From Gammaproteobacteria bacterium (GTDB lineage: Bacteria; Pseudomonadota; Gammaproteobacteria; Pseudomonadales; Azotimanducaceae), in contig JAPPDJ010000096.1 in the NCBI GenBank assembly GCA_028824555.1, forward strand, positions 1-64,000: a stretch of DNA of 64,000 nt, in the 5' to 3' direction. How positions within the stretch are numbered: position 1 is the stretch's first letter; each line of letters starts with the position of its first letter. Under the pieces are notes generated by a model. It saw only the letters and a list, made by a program, of their open reading frames with translations, was not told where the DNA came from and did no database searches. The translations under genes were made by a program, and so were the position numbers. Below are positions 35,588 to 44,356 of this stretch, piece by piece.

Positions 35588-36376
35588 TCAGATCGGTAGT
35601 TGGTTGTTGGCCAGGTGCACGCGCGTCATTTGCTCGAAGCGCTCGGGCCAGGTTGCACCGATCCTGTCCGCAATGGAGCGCGCAACCGGGAAAAATTCAT
35701 CGGCAATCGTGCGCGTGCGTTCGTGCACTGACGACCACGTGGTTCCAGCCGGGAGCGCAACGAGCGCGGCCTGCTGGCTCGCGGTCAAGTCCTTGCGCAG
35801 GGCGAGCACGCCTCTGCGTGTCTGCACGCCATTGCCCATGACGAACACGCGGATGAGCATGTCCCGGAGGAGGTTGGTGCCGGTTTGCGCCACTACGAGG
35901 TCATTGCGGCCCTTGACCACTACAGAGAGCCCAAGGACGCGAATGAACTCGTTGACGATGTCGAGCAAGGCCTCCGAGGTAGGTTGGGCGGGCGACGGCT
36001 TGGCCTTGGAGAGGGGCTCCGACAATCCAAGCTCGTCGAACAGGGGCTTGACCTTCCCGCCGGTCAGGAACGCCAGTTCGAAGCCGTTGACCGCGGTGAG
36101 ATCGAACCGGAGCCAGTCATCCGTGATGCAGTTGATTGTGCGCGCGTTCGGCAGCGTCTTGGAGAAGAGAATGGGGGCAATCCGCTCCAGCGCTTGCGAA
36201 ATGCGAGTCAGGACATCGGACACCTCGTCGGCATCTTCGACGACGACATATACATCGACGTCGCTGTACGAATCCGCCTCGTCGCGGCCGTGACTTCCCC
36301 CAAGGAACGCGCTGCCAACACCAGGGACTTCCTTGAGCACCTCGCCAATCCTCTTTGCGAGCGACGCCTGATCCAT
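35588..36376 (-). CDS. nucleotidyltransferase-domain protein
   Basis: A 262-residue protein with a Pol-beta-type nucleotidyltransferase core: GGSHGRDEADSYSDVDVYVV has the GGS(H)GR and D-x-D metal ligands. The rest is helical and resembles kanamycin-type or lincosamide-type transferases. The target may be a small molecule or an RNA. ATG 36376 is chosen because AAGGAGG precedes it by seven bases; another ATG two codons earlier is too close to it. Its upstream neighbour is the permease pair. Confidence 0.78.
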   Translation of the reverse strand: MDQASLAKRIGEVLKEVPGVGSAFLGGSHGRDEADSYSDVDVYVVVEDADEVSDVLTRISQALERIAPILFSKTLPNARTINCITDDWLRFDLTAVNGFELAFLTGGKVKPLFDELGLSEPLSKAKPSPAQPTSEALLDIVNEFIRVLGLSVVVKGRNDLVVAQTGTNLLRDMLIRVFVMGNGVQTRRGVLALRKDLTASQQAALVALPAGTTWSSVHERTRTIADEFFPVARSIADRIGATWPERFEQMTRVHLANNQLPI

Positions 36377-36422
36377 GTGCATGCCTCCTTGGCAAATGGT
36401 AAAGCGAGGGGCCTCAAGGCCC

Positions 36423-37607
36423 TCACACAGTCTGTAGGCCCCGGGCAATGGACCTGTTCGTGGCCCTCACGGCGGGCAACAGCGCTCCGATCAGTCCGAT
36501 TCCACAAGCCCAGACAACTCCGACGACCATGTGCTCCGCAGCAACGGTAAGACGCAGCGTCAGGTGATTGACGCTTACGCCGATGCCAAGGTACTGCGTT
36601 GCGGCAAAGGTGTTGCCATCGACAAAGACCCAAGCAAGCAACGCTCCCGCCACCGCGCCAATGACCGCGAGCAGGGTCGATTCCACGAGAATCGCCACGG
36701 TGATGGGGAGCGCTCCAAAACCGATGGCGCGCAATGTCGCCACCTCGACGGTCCGCGCATCCACCGTGGAGTAGGTCATGTTGAGTGCGCCGCACGTGGC
36801 CCCGAACGCCATGATCGCGCCTACGACATAGGCAACTACGTACGACAGGCGGGACATGGTCTCCGCCTGGCCCCGATAGTAGTCCGACTCGCGCTCCACC
36901 TTGAGGTTCGCGCCGCGGATGGCGGCGACTGCGGAATGAAACTGCCCGAAATGGTCGGCCGACAGGAGCTGTACCGTCGCCGAACTGAGTTCGTTGCGGC
37001 CCACCGCAGCCATCAGCGTAGGACCGTCGGCAAGCAGTTCCGACTCGTGGGCGTCGCCACCGCTCTCGAACGCACCGACGATTTGCCAATCGACGCCGCC
37101 GACCTGCAGGTACCTGCCGATGGCGAGAGACGGTGTTGACCGCTGTGCCAGTCGTCCGACCGTCAATTCGTGCCGGCCTTCCGTGATCGTCCTGCCCTCG
37201 ACGACGCGGATCTCCGGCCGCAGCTCGAACCCGGTAGCCGTGAGTCCGCGAACGAGAGCCAAGCCGTCCACGTCTTCGAGCATCACGTTGACGAGAACCT
37301 CGGGCGACACGGCGACCTCGCCGTCTCGCTGCCGCGCAATGCCGGGAAGGGAACGCAGCCTTGCCGCGTCCTCACGACTGACTGAACTGAGTGACTCGAC
37401 AACGGAGCCGTTCCTCAGCACCAGCGCGCGGTCCGGATGTCCTGTCGTGGCGATGGCATCGGCCAGGCTGGACGAGAGGGCGAGCGTCATGACAAGGACG
37501 AAGACCACACAGGCGATGCCGATGGTGACCACCAGAGATTCGCCCAACCTGCCGGAAATGCTGCGCAGGCTCACCGACGTGATGTGGATTGCTTGCATCG
37601 CCGACAT
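36423..37607 (-). CDS. MacB/FtsX-type ABC permease, second copy
   Basis: A 394-residue permease: one N-terminal helix (LVVTIGIACVVFVLVMTLAL), a long periplasmic region and three C-terminal helices (YVVAYVVGAIMAFGATCGAL, LPITVAILVESTLLAVIG, GVVWACGIGLIGALLPAV) with the FtsX-like VEVATLRAIGFG loop. Such proteins normally pair with an ATPase to export lipoproteins, peptides or drugs or to act as a mechanotransducer. ATG 37607 overlaps the upstream permease stop (TGATG). No ATPase gene is beside it. Confidence 0.85.
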   Translation of the reverse strand: MSAMQAIHITSVSLRSISGRLGESLVVTIGIACVVFVLVMTLALSSSLADAIATTGHPDRALVLRNGSVVESLSSVSREDAARLRSLPGIARQRDGEVAVSPEVLVNVMLEDVDGLALVRGLTATGFELRPEIRVVEGRTITEGRHELTVGRLAQRSTPSLAIGRYLQVGGVDWQIVGAFESGGDAHESELLADGPTLMAAVGRNELSSATVQLLSADHFGQFHSAVAAIRGANLKVERESDYYRGQAETMSRLSYVVAYVVGAIMAFGATCGALNMTYSTVDARTVEVATLRAIGFGALPITVAILVESTLLAVIGAVAGALLAWVFVDGNTFAATQYLGIGVSVNHLTLRLTVAAEHMVVGVVWACGIGLIGALLPAVRATNRSIARGLQTV

Positions 37608-38767
37608 CACTTGCCGCCGATGGCCTCGGTGACCGCCACCCTTCGAAGGTGGACCATCGGCCACAGGGAGATCAGGCCCGCCAAGCCCATGCCGGCCGCA
37701 ATCGCGGTCGCGTACACCTCGCCCGGCAGCCCCAGACCCGCGACACCGGCGAACTCGAAAATGGACGGTAGCGACAGGGCGCCCGCCAGCAGGCCGGCGA
37801 GGGCTCCGCCGACGCAGATGACGAACGCCTCGGCCAAAATCATCATCGAGATCGAGCCGTCGGAGAAGCCCATAGCCTTGAGGATGCCGAATTCCGGCCG
37901 GCGCGACCTTGCGGCCTGGACCATCATCGTCCCCGTAAGGAACAGGAGCGAGAAGGACACGGCGCCTACCACCAGCTCGACAAGCAGGCGGAGATCCTCA
38001 ACCTGCCGGAGTTGGCCGGAGACCCATTGCTTTTCGCTCAGGGTGCGTGTTCGGTGCGACGAGTTGGCGAAGAGTTCGTCGATGGCCTTCGCCACCGAAG
38101 CGGCACGCGCCGGGTCCTCCAAGGCGACGACGAAATGCTGAACGGTGTCCTTTCCCGCCACCCGGGATTCGTTCAGGTACGCATAGTCGAAAAACACGCC
38201 TTCCGCGTACATCTTGTCGTCCTCCGGCCGGCTGTTGGCAATCGCCAAGACATCGAAAGTCCAGGTCTCGTTGCCTTGGTCGTTGATCCATATGGCCGAC
38301 TGGATGGGAACGTGGTCACCGACGCGCCAGCCAAGACGGTTTGCCGTCGAACTGCCCACGATCGCGCCGGTTCGCAAGGCCAGCACCCGATGGAGTTGAT
38401 CTTCCGGCACCCTGATTTCCGGAACCACATCCAGAAAGGCCGGAAGGTCCACCGCCGCGGACGTCACCGGCTGGCTTAGGTCTTGGAAGTAGCCGCCGAG
38501 CAGGGTCGCGTGCGTGACCCTCTGAACGCCGTCCAGATTCGCGATCCGCGAACCGTGCGCGATGGGCAGGGTTTCCAGCGGCCCCGTGCGATTCAGGACG
38601 CGAAGCCTCGTGTCGCTGAGCCGGTCGAATGCCCCGTCGAGCCCCGACACAATGCCGCTCAGAACGGTGTAGAGCATGAAGGCCACGAACGTGGCCAGAA
38701 ACGTCAGCGTCCACCGCAGCGGGCTCCTAAACGTGTTGCTGGCTGCAAGCCTGAACGGGATCGTCAT
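37607..38767 (-). CDS. MacB/FtsX-type ABC permease, first copy
   Basis: A 386-residue permease with the same layout as its downstream neighbour: N-terminal helix (LTFLATFVAFMLYTVLSGIV), a periplasmic domain, and C-terminal helices around AVSFSLLFLTGTMMVQAARSRR, then PEFGILKAMGFSDGSI, the FtsX-type loop. The two permeases are diverged and should form a heterodimer. ATG 38767 starts MTIPFRLAASNTF. The next gene upstream is an unrelated GNAT, so the partner ATPase and any adaptor must be elsewhere in the genome. Confidence 0.85.
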   Translation of the reverse strand: MTIPFRLAASNTFRSPLRWTLTFLATFVAFMLYTVLSGIVSGLDGAFDRLSDTRLRVLNRTGPLETLPIAHGSRIANLDGVQRVTHATLLGGYFQDLSQPVTSAAVDLPAFLDVVPEIRVPEDQLHRVLALRTGAIVGSSTANRLGWRVGDHVPIQSAIWINDQGNETWTFDVLAIANSRPEDDKMYAEGVFFDYAYLNESRVAGKDTVQHFVVALEDPARAASVAKAIDELFANSSHRTRTLSEKQWVSGQLRQVEDLRLLVELVVGAVSFSLLFLTGTMMVQAARSRRPEFGILKAMGFSDGSISMMILAEAFVICVGGALAGLLAGALSLPSIFEFAGVAGLGLPGEVYATAIAAGMGLAGLISLWPMVHLRRVAVTEAIGGK

Positions 38768-38828
38768 GGGTCAATCTCGCTGAGTTGGCGCACCGCGCCG
38801 CATCCACTCCGAGCAACCTCTTAAGCGG

Positions 38829-39284
38829 CTAGAAAGTGAGCGTCATTTCGACTTCGTCAGTATCGATCAAGTCGCGGCTGTACTTGAAGCCCATCCGTTC
38901 ATAGAAGCGCCCGCTGTTTGCGTCTACGTTGAGGTAGCTCGTGATCAGGACCTTGGGATTGCTGGACCCGCGAATGCGTTCGATCAGCAACTGCACCGCG
39001 CGCCTGCCGTAGCCGCGGCTCTGGAAGCGGTGATCGATCATCAGCCGCCACAGGAAATACTCGCCCTGATCCGGCCTTTCGGAAGTCATCATGAATCCCA
39101 CCGGCGTTTCCCCGGCATAGATCGCTCGCAGCCACACCGGATCGCTGTCGGGTGGGTAGTGGGCTTCGGCGATGGAGTAGGCGTTCGACCGAGGGTAGGC
39201 CCGAAGCTGATGTTCGGCTACAGAAAGTTCCAGAACCGCCCGCAGATTCCCGCTGGTGATTTCTCTGAGCGTGACTGGACCCAA
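38829..39284 (-). CDS. GNAT-family N-acetyltransferase
   Basis: A 151-residue acetyltransferase. The acetyl-CoA site is RFQSRGYGRRAVQLLIERI (R-x-x-G-x-G/A), with the preceding strand FLWRLMIDH and the late NVDANSGRFYERMGFK. The substrate is unknown; the fold resembles spermidine/aminoglycoside-type members. The start is TTG 39284 with GGGGA upstream; no ATG is in frame before the core. It is divergent from the DUF1080-like gene across a 163-base gap containing a dispersed repeat. Confidence 0.82.
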   Translation of the reverse strand: MGPVTLREITSGNLRAVLELSVAEHQLRAYPRSNAYSIAEAHYPPDSDPVWLRAIYAGETPVGFMMTSERPDQGEYFLWRLMIDHRFQSRGYGRRAVQLLIERIRGSSNPKVLITSYLNVDANSGRFYERMGFKYSRDLIDTDEVEMTLTF

Positions 39285-39360
39285 CTCATTCCCCGACTGC
39301 GCGAGTGACCAGCGGAGGATCGCACGGTTCCCGGCAACGGGGGCATGGAGCGGCCACTGT

Positions 39361-39406
39361 GTAGGACATCGCCTCGGGTTGCGTGGGGCAGATGTTGTGT
39401 TCGGGG
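39361..39406 (+). repeat. dispersed repeat, type I copy
   Basis: It begins GTAGGACATCGCC, has GGTTGCGTGGGG in the middle and ends with a TGTTGTGTTCGGGG block. Related copies are at 46686, 46746 and 50777, and a fragment at 43979. Confidence 0.7.
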
Positions 39407-39447
39407 AGGCGCTATGCTCCGTCGCCCGTTCCCGTCGGATTCGTGAT

Positions 39448-40107
39448 ATGCGCCGTCTCGCCGTTTACTCGGTCGTGTGCCTCCTCGTCGTGTCAGCGGG
39501 TGCCGCCGAGATCCCGCTCGATGATGTCGACACGCTCGAGTTCCACAACACCGAAGGCGTCGTGACCACCTTCAAGGGTCATCCGGCCCTACAGGTCCTC
39601 GGGCCGATGACCCGCGCCGAGGACAAGCTCGTGATCGTCGACGTGGAGTTTGCCGACGGCACGATCGAAGTGGAGTTGGCCGGCGGCGTGCAGCAGGGCG
39701 CGATGGCCGGGGCGCGGGGCTTCGTCGGCGTCGCGTTCCACGTCCAGGAGGGCGCCGAGAAGTTCGAGGCTTTCTACCTGCGCCCGACGAACGGCCGCGC
39801 CCAAGACCAGGAACGGCGCAACCATTCGAGCCAGTACATCTCCTTCCCCGACCATCCGTGGCACAAGCTGCGCGAGGAGACACCGAGCCGGTACGAGGCA
39901 TACGTGGACCTCATCCCCGACGAGTGGACGAGCGTGCACATCGTGGTGGACGGCGACCAGGCGCGCCTGTATGTACACGGCAACGAGCAGCCGACGCTGA
40001 TCGTCAACGACCTGAAACGCCCCGAGACCTCGGGCGCGGTGGGGTTGTGGGTCGGACCAGGGACAAAAGCGCACTTCAGGAACCTCAGGGTGACGCCAGC
40101 GGGGTAG
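39448..40107 (+). CDS. secreted DUF1080-like (concanavalin-fold) protein
   Basis: A 219-residue protein with a signal peptide (RRLAVYSVVCLLVVSAGAAE). The mature part is a beta-sandwich of the DUF1080/3-keto-disaccharide hydrolase type: FADGTIEVELAGG, FVGVAFHVQEG.EKFEAFYLRPTNGRA, WTSVHIVVDGDQARLYVHG and the closing GAVGLWVGPGTKAHFRNLRV. It probably binds or hydrolyses a carbohydrate outside the inner membrane. The start is ATG 39448; the frame is open upstream but without signal-like sequence. Confidence 0.75.
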   Translation: MRRLAVYSVVCLLVVSAGAAEIPLDDVDTLEFHNTEGVVTTFKGHPALQVLGPMTRAEDKLVIVDVEFADGTIEVELAGGVQQGAMAGARGFVGVAFHVQEGAEKFEAFYLRPTNGRAQDQERRNHSSQYISFPDHPWHKLREETPSRYEAYVDLIPDEWTSVHIVVDGDQARLYVHGNEQPTLIVNDLKRPETSGAVGLWVGPGTKAHFRNLRVTPAG

Positions 40108-40153
40108 AGGACTGACTCGCTGTTGCCCGGGACGGCCGCTGCCTCGCCTCCCC

Positions 40154-40204
40154 CCCGACACACAGGCACTCCGTCGTACAGGTCGTTGGAAAATGTCCCA
40201 TGAC
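40154..40204 (-). repeat. dispersed repeat, type II copy
   Basis: On the plus strand it starts CCCGACACACAGGCACTCCG and ends in AAATGTCCCATGAC. Its minus-strand end TGTGTGTCGGG is shared with the type I copies. Similar units are at 46332 and 50686. Confidence 0.65.
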
Positions 40205-40312
40205 CAACATTCGTCACGTTTTCTGCATGGACTGACAGCAGTTGTTCATGATTCGACCTAGCGCCGGGATCGTGGTAGGTTGCAACGCTTGGATGCATTC
40301 TAGGAGCCAAGC

Positions 40313-41974
40313 ATGAGCCGCCCGTCGCTCGCCACCTTCGCCTCGCTCGCCGTCGCCTCGCTCGGCATCACCACAGCGTTGGCCGGAACCGATCCGTTCT
40401 TCAACCCCCTGACACAATCCACCGCGGTTGCATCCCCCAACCACGTCAACGAACTCCACTCGCCGTGGCAAACTCCGCCGGGCCTGTCGCAGCGAAACCT
40501 AATGAGCCTCCAGGAGGTGGAGGCCGATGCCACGCAATCCGTGCAGCGCGTCCCGTTTGGCGGCATCTCATCGATGTTCGACATGCTTGCCTACGACCCG
40601 TCAGGCCGGTACATCTTCATTCCGCACGAGACGCCCTTCGGTGCTGGCCTGTCTCGGTACGACACAACCGAAGACCGCACCGAACTGCTGTTTGCCGGAG
40701 ACTCGCAGGCGTCCGATTTTTCCGCGTGTTGGGGCCAGGCGTGCCCAGCGTGGGCAGCGGACTTCGCCGCCTTCGACCCGGCGCGCTGGACACCCAACGG
40801 CACCGTCCTCCTCGGCGAGGAGTGGTCGGGGCTCGGGCGGATAGTCGAGGTTCTGAATCCCCTCGGCGACGCTCCCGCAGACCCCATCGTCACCTCCCTG
40901 GTAGAGGGAGAGGACTACCGAACCCTCGACTCGATCGCCCGCGTGGCCCATGAGGGCATCAACTTCAGCCGCCGCTTCCCCAACCGGGTCATCTACTACA
41001 TCGACGAGTGGAACTCCGGTTCCATCTACGCGCTGGTGCTCAAGACACCGGGCGACTACACCGGCGGCGGACAGACCTTTGTGCTATCGGTGGACGCCTT
41101 TATGCCGAGCGGCGGTGATCCCGCGGCCAACTGGAACGAAGGCGTGAACGAAACCGCACAACGCTTCGGCATGGCCACCTGGGTTCCGCTCACCAATGCC
41201 AACGGCAGACCGCTGCGTGGCATCAGCGATCCCTTTGTGGACGGACCGACTGTGGATCCGAGGGAGCGCACCGATGTGCGTGGCGGGCGCGCGGCGGCAG
41301 ACGATGCGGGCGGTACGCCCTACGGCCGGCCGGAGGACATGGAGGTCGGCGTCCTGGCCAATTTTAACGAGGTGCTCTATGTCGCCGTAACCTCGGAGCA
41401 TTCCGTGATCTCCATCGAGATGCTGGGCAATCGCAAGGCTATCGTTCGCGAGTTCGCGACGGCCGAGTCGGCCAAGAACGTCGGCTTTGCTGCAACCACC
41501 GGCACCCTGAACTCGCCCGATAACCTAGCCCAAGACGCGCTCGGCAATATCTACATCATTGAAGACTCCCCCAACTCGGGTGACGTCGGGGGCGACATTT
41601 GGTTCGCCCGAGACACCGACGGCAACGGGGTCGCCGAGTCGCTCGACCACTTCATGAGCATCCAGGTTGCCGGCTCGGAGTCGACGGGCATGATCTTCAA
41701 CCCGGTGGCGCCCGAGAAGTTCGTCGTTGCCGTGCAGCATCCGAGCAGCACCGACCTCGAGGAAGTTCCGGACGGCTTCGGCGATGCGGTCTGGGAGTTT
41801 GACGTGAGCGGTGTCGTGCCGCCACCGTGCGACGATGGTGGCAGCCTGTTCGGCGTAGCCGCTCCTCTTGACACGAGCTGCGTGTCGCGCGTCGGCAACC
41901 CCTTCGCGTCAGATCTACGTAACGCCGGCAGGCGTGGCGTTGCGACCGGAGCGCCGCGGAACGTCCGTTGGTAG
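40313..41974 (+). CDS. PhoX-like (DUF839) secreted protein
   Basis: A 553-residue protein with a signal peptide (SRPSLATFASLAVASLGITTALA). The mature part is a DUF839/PhoX-type beta-propeller: FDMLAYDPSGRYIFIPHETPF, TVLLGEEWSGLGRIVEVLNP, YGRPEDMEVG, the hallmark DNLAQDALGNIYIIEDSP with Ca-site-like acidic residues, and FMSIQVAGSESTGMIFNP. PhoX is a calcium/iron phosphatase of the periplasm, but this subgroup may have another substrate. It is followed by the diheme lipoprotein gene after 177 bases. Confidence 0.83.
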   Translation: MSRPSLATFASLAVASLGITTALAGTDPFFNPLTQSTAVASPNHVNELHSPWQTPPGLSQRNLMSLQEVEADATQSVQRVPFGGISSMFDMLAYDPSGRYIFIPHETPFGAGLSRYDTTEDRTELLFAGDSQASDFSACWGQACPAWAADFAAFDPARWTPNGTVLLGEEWSGLGRIVEVLNPLGDAPADPIVTSLVEGEDYRTLDSIARVAHEGINFSRRFPNRVIYYIDEWNSGSIYALVLKTPGDYTGGGQTFVLSVDAFMPSGGDPAANWNEGVNETAQRFGMATWVPLTNANGRPLRGISDPFVDGPTVDPRERTDVRGGRAAADDAGGTPYGRPEDMEVGVLANFNEVLYVAVTSEHSVISIEMLGNRKAIVREFATAESAKNVGFAATTGTLNSPDNLAQDALGNIYIIEDSPNSGDVGGDIWFARDTDGNGVAESLDHFMSIQVAGSESTGMIFNPVAPEKFVVAVQHPSSTDLEEVPDGFGDAVWEFDVSGVVPPPCDDGGSLFGVAAPLDTSCVSRVGNPFASDLRNAGRRGVATGAPRNVRW

Positions 41975-42151
41975 CGCCACGGAACAGGAGCCCGGGCAGA
42001 CGCCGACTTCGGTAAGTCGTCGACCCGGGTTCCGTTCCCTTTGACCCTCGAGCGACGTTCCGAGCCGGCTCGGCGGCGACCGTGTCGCGTGCCACGCGCC
42101 TTGACGGTACGCGAACGCCCACATACACGCGGCGGCCCGGGCCAAGCTCCC

Positions 42152-43849
42152 ATGCGGGCCAGCGCCTCATGCCTTCTGCTGGCGTCGTTGGCACTCCTCT
42201 GCGGTTGTTTGCCGCAGCCCGGACCCGCGCCGACCGACGCCGTGGTAGCGGCCCCCGTGGACGTGCCGCCAGCCCCCTACCACGAGCAAGTCCTCGCGTA
42301 TCTCGGCGACAGCGATGCGGTGGTGCCGCGTCCGCTTCCGGACATTCACCCCGTGCGGACGGCCTACAACCCCGAGGCGATCATTCCGCCGCAGTGCTAC
42401 ACGCGCACCGAAGGACGTTTCAACCCCTGCTACGTGTGCCACCAGCGCGAGATGCCAGGCCGCGAGAACGTCATGAACGACGACGACCTGCAGGTCGCCT
42501 ACAGCTTCAGCGACGTCGGCATGACCAACCACTGGCGGAACCTGTTCGAGGACCGGTCTGCCGAAATCGGGCGTGTATCCGACGACGAGATCCGCGCCTG
42601 GGTGGACGACGACAACTACAGCGCCCTTGCGCCCCGTCTGCGGCAGGCCGCTTTCGCGGGCTGGATTCCTGACCTGTACGGGCTCGAGCGTGGCGCCGCA
42701 GCGTTCGATGATCAGGGCTTCGCCCTCGACGGCAGTCACTGGGTGGCTTTCAACTACAAGCCGTTCCCGAGCACGTTCTGGCCGACCAACGGATCCACCG
42801 ACGACGTCATGATCCGCCTGCCGGTACAGTTCCGCACAGACGCCCAGGGCAATCACTCGCGGGACGTGTACCTCGCCAACTTGGCGATCCTCGAGGCCGG
42901 CATCAAGGGATTCGACTCGATCACGGTCCCACTCGTGGACGAGCGGCGCGTGGGCGCCGACCTCGACGGCGACGGTCTGCTCGGCGTTGCCGGACGCGTT
43001 GTTCTGCCGACGGGTTACGTCGGCGCAGCGGTTGACGACTTCCGCGACACCCACCTCTACCCGGTGGGCACCGAGTTTCTGCACACCGTGCGCTACCTTG
43101 GGATCACCGAAGACGGCGAGATCGTGTCGTCGCGGCGCATGAAGGAGGTTCGGTACATGCGCAAGTGGGTCGCCTACCGCAAGCAGGTTTACGCGCGCCA
43201 ATACCAGCTCGAGGCGTTCGAGAAGGAACTCGGCAACATGCCCCAGTACGTCCATCTCGGCGACCGGGGCCTCGACAACAAATTCGGCTGGTCGGTGCAG
43301 GGATTCATTGAGGATCGCCGTGGCGAGCTGCGTGCGGCCACCTACGAGGAGACCCTGTTCTGCATGGGTTGCCACACCTCAGTCGGCGTCACCGTCGACA
43401 AGACCTTCGGCTTCCCGCGCAAGGTTGACGGCGCACCGGGCTGGGGCTACATCGACCTCAAGGGCATGCCCGACGCGCCAAGCTTCGGCGAGACCCGAGG
43501 CGAGATCGCCGTCTATCTGGAGCGGGTCGGCGGCGGCGGCGAGTTCCGCAGCAACCCGGAGATGTTCGAACGCTGGTTCAACCCTGACGGCACCCTGGCT
43601 CGGGAACGGGTGGCGGCGGCGGCGGATGTGTATGCGCTGGTCGTGCCCTCCGTGACGCGAGCACTGACGCTGAACAAGGCTTACCGGGCCATCGTGCTTG
43701 AACAGGACTACATCTTCGGTCGCGACGCGATGCCGGAACCGCCCGACAACGTCTACACGCATATCGACAACGCAAACGCACCGACGCTGCCGGAAGAGTT
43801 CGTTTACGACTGGGACATCCGCCTGGATTGGTCTCGCCCGAGTCAGTAG
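42152..43849 (+). CDS. lipoprotein with two CxxCH heme motifs
   Basis: A 565-residue protein. The N-terminus carries a lipobox (LASLALLCGC, lipid on Cys19). Heme-binding motifs are CYVCH near residue 95 and CMGCH near residue 405, so it is probably a diheme c-type cytochrome on the outer membrane or periplasmic face. Between them it is rich in aspartate and aromatic residues and shows no known domain to me. It could pass electrons for the neighbouring PhoX-like protein or an extracellular redox reaction. ATG 42152 is chosen for the signal; the frame is open from 42041. Confidence 0.72.
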   Translation: MRASASCLLLASLALLCGCLPQPGPAPTDAVVAAPVDVPPAPYHEQVLAYLGDSDAVVPRPLPDIHPVRTAYNPEAIIPPQCYTRTEGRFNPCYVCHQREMPGRENVMNDDDLQVAYSFSDVGMTNHWRNLFEDRSAEIGRVSDDEIRAWVDDDNYSALAPRLRQAAFAGWIPDLYGLERGAAAFDDQGFALDGSHWVAFNYKPFPSTFWPTNGSTDDVMIRLPVQFRTDAQGNHSRDVYLANLAILEAGIKGFDSITVPLVDERRVGADLDGDGLLGVAGRVVLPTGYVGAAVDDFRDTHLYPVGTEFLHTVRYLGITEDGEIVSSRRMKEVRYMRKWVAYRKQVYARQYQLEAFEKELGNMPQYVHLGDRGLDNKFGWSVQGFIEDRRGELRAATYEETLFCMGCHTSVGVTVDKTFGFPRKVDGAPGWGYIDLKGMPDAPSFGETRGEIAVYLERVGGGGEFRSNPEMFERWFNPDGTLARERVAAAADVYALVVPSVTRALTLNKAYRAIVLEQDYIFGRDAMPEPPDNVYTHIDNANAPTLPEEFVYDWDIRLDWSRPSQ

Positions 43850-44356
43850 CGATAGTGCGCATGTGTCCCGCGTCAGGACGCCTCAGCCGCTGAGGCTGCC
43901 AGGCCCCCACTTCCCCGATCCGTGTCGCGGCGACGCGGCCCTTCGACGGCGGGCGACGAACCGTGGCGCGGCTGCGGTGTAGGACATCGCCAGCGGTAAG
44001 CGCATGAGGAAGGCCACCCGAAGAAGGGCGACGCATGCGTCGCCCCTACGGCCCTGGAGATGACCGACACCTTCCTGTAGGGGCGACGCATGCGTCGCCC
44101 TGTCCGGCAGACCGGTGGGCCGCCGCCAAGTCCGACAGACTGCTAGCGTGGGAGTTTCGCGTGCGACCAGTCGAAGTCTACCAATGCTGCGGCGCACGCG
44201 AACAGGCAAGGGCCACGTACGACCCGACTCGACGTGCGCGTCGGGAACAGAGGGAAGTCTCGCTGACGTTTGAAGCGACTCACGGGTCACGGCAAGAGCG
44301 GCGGTCGCCGTCGCGCACCCGGCTGTTGTTGCCTTGGCTTGGTTGCCGCGCGCGGG
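43850..44356. other. repeat-containing intergenic region
   Basis: About 500 bases with no gene. It holds an 18-base fragment of the type I repeat (43979-43996) and a REP-like doublet (44026-44100). Nothing else is recognisable. Confidence 0.6.
44026..44100. repeat. REP-like palindrome doublet, second copy
   Basis: GGGCGACGCATGCGTCGCCC at 44026-44045 followed by CTAC, and GTAG followed by the same 20-base palindrome ending at 44100, in inverted arrangement. It is the same doublet as at 11548-11614. Confidence 0.8.
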
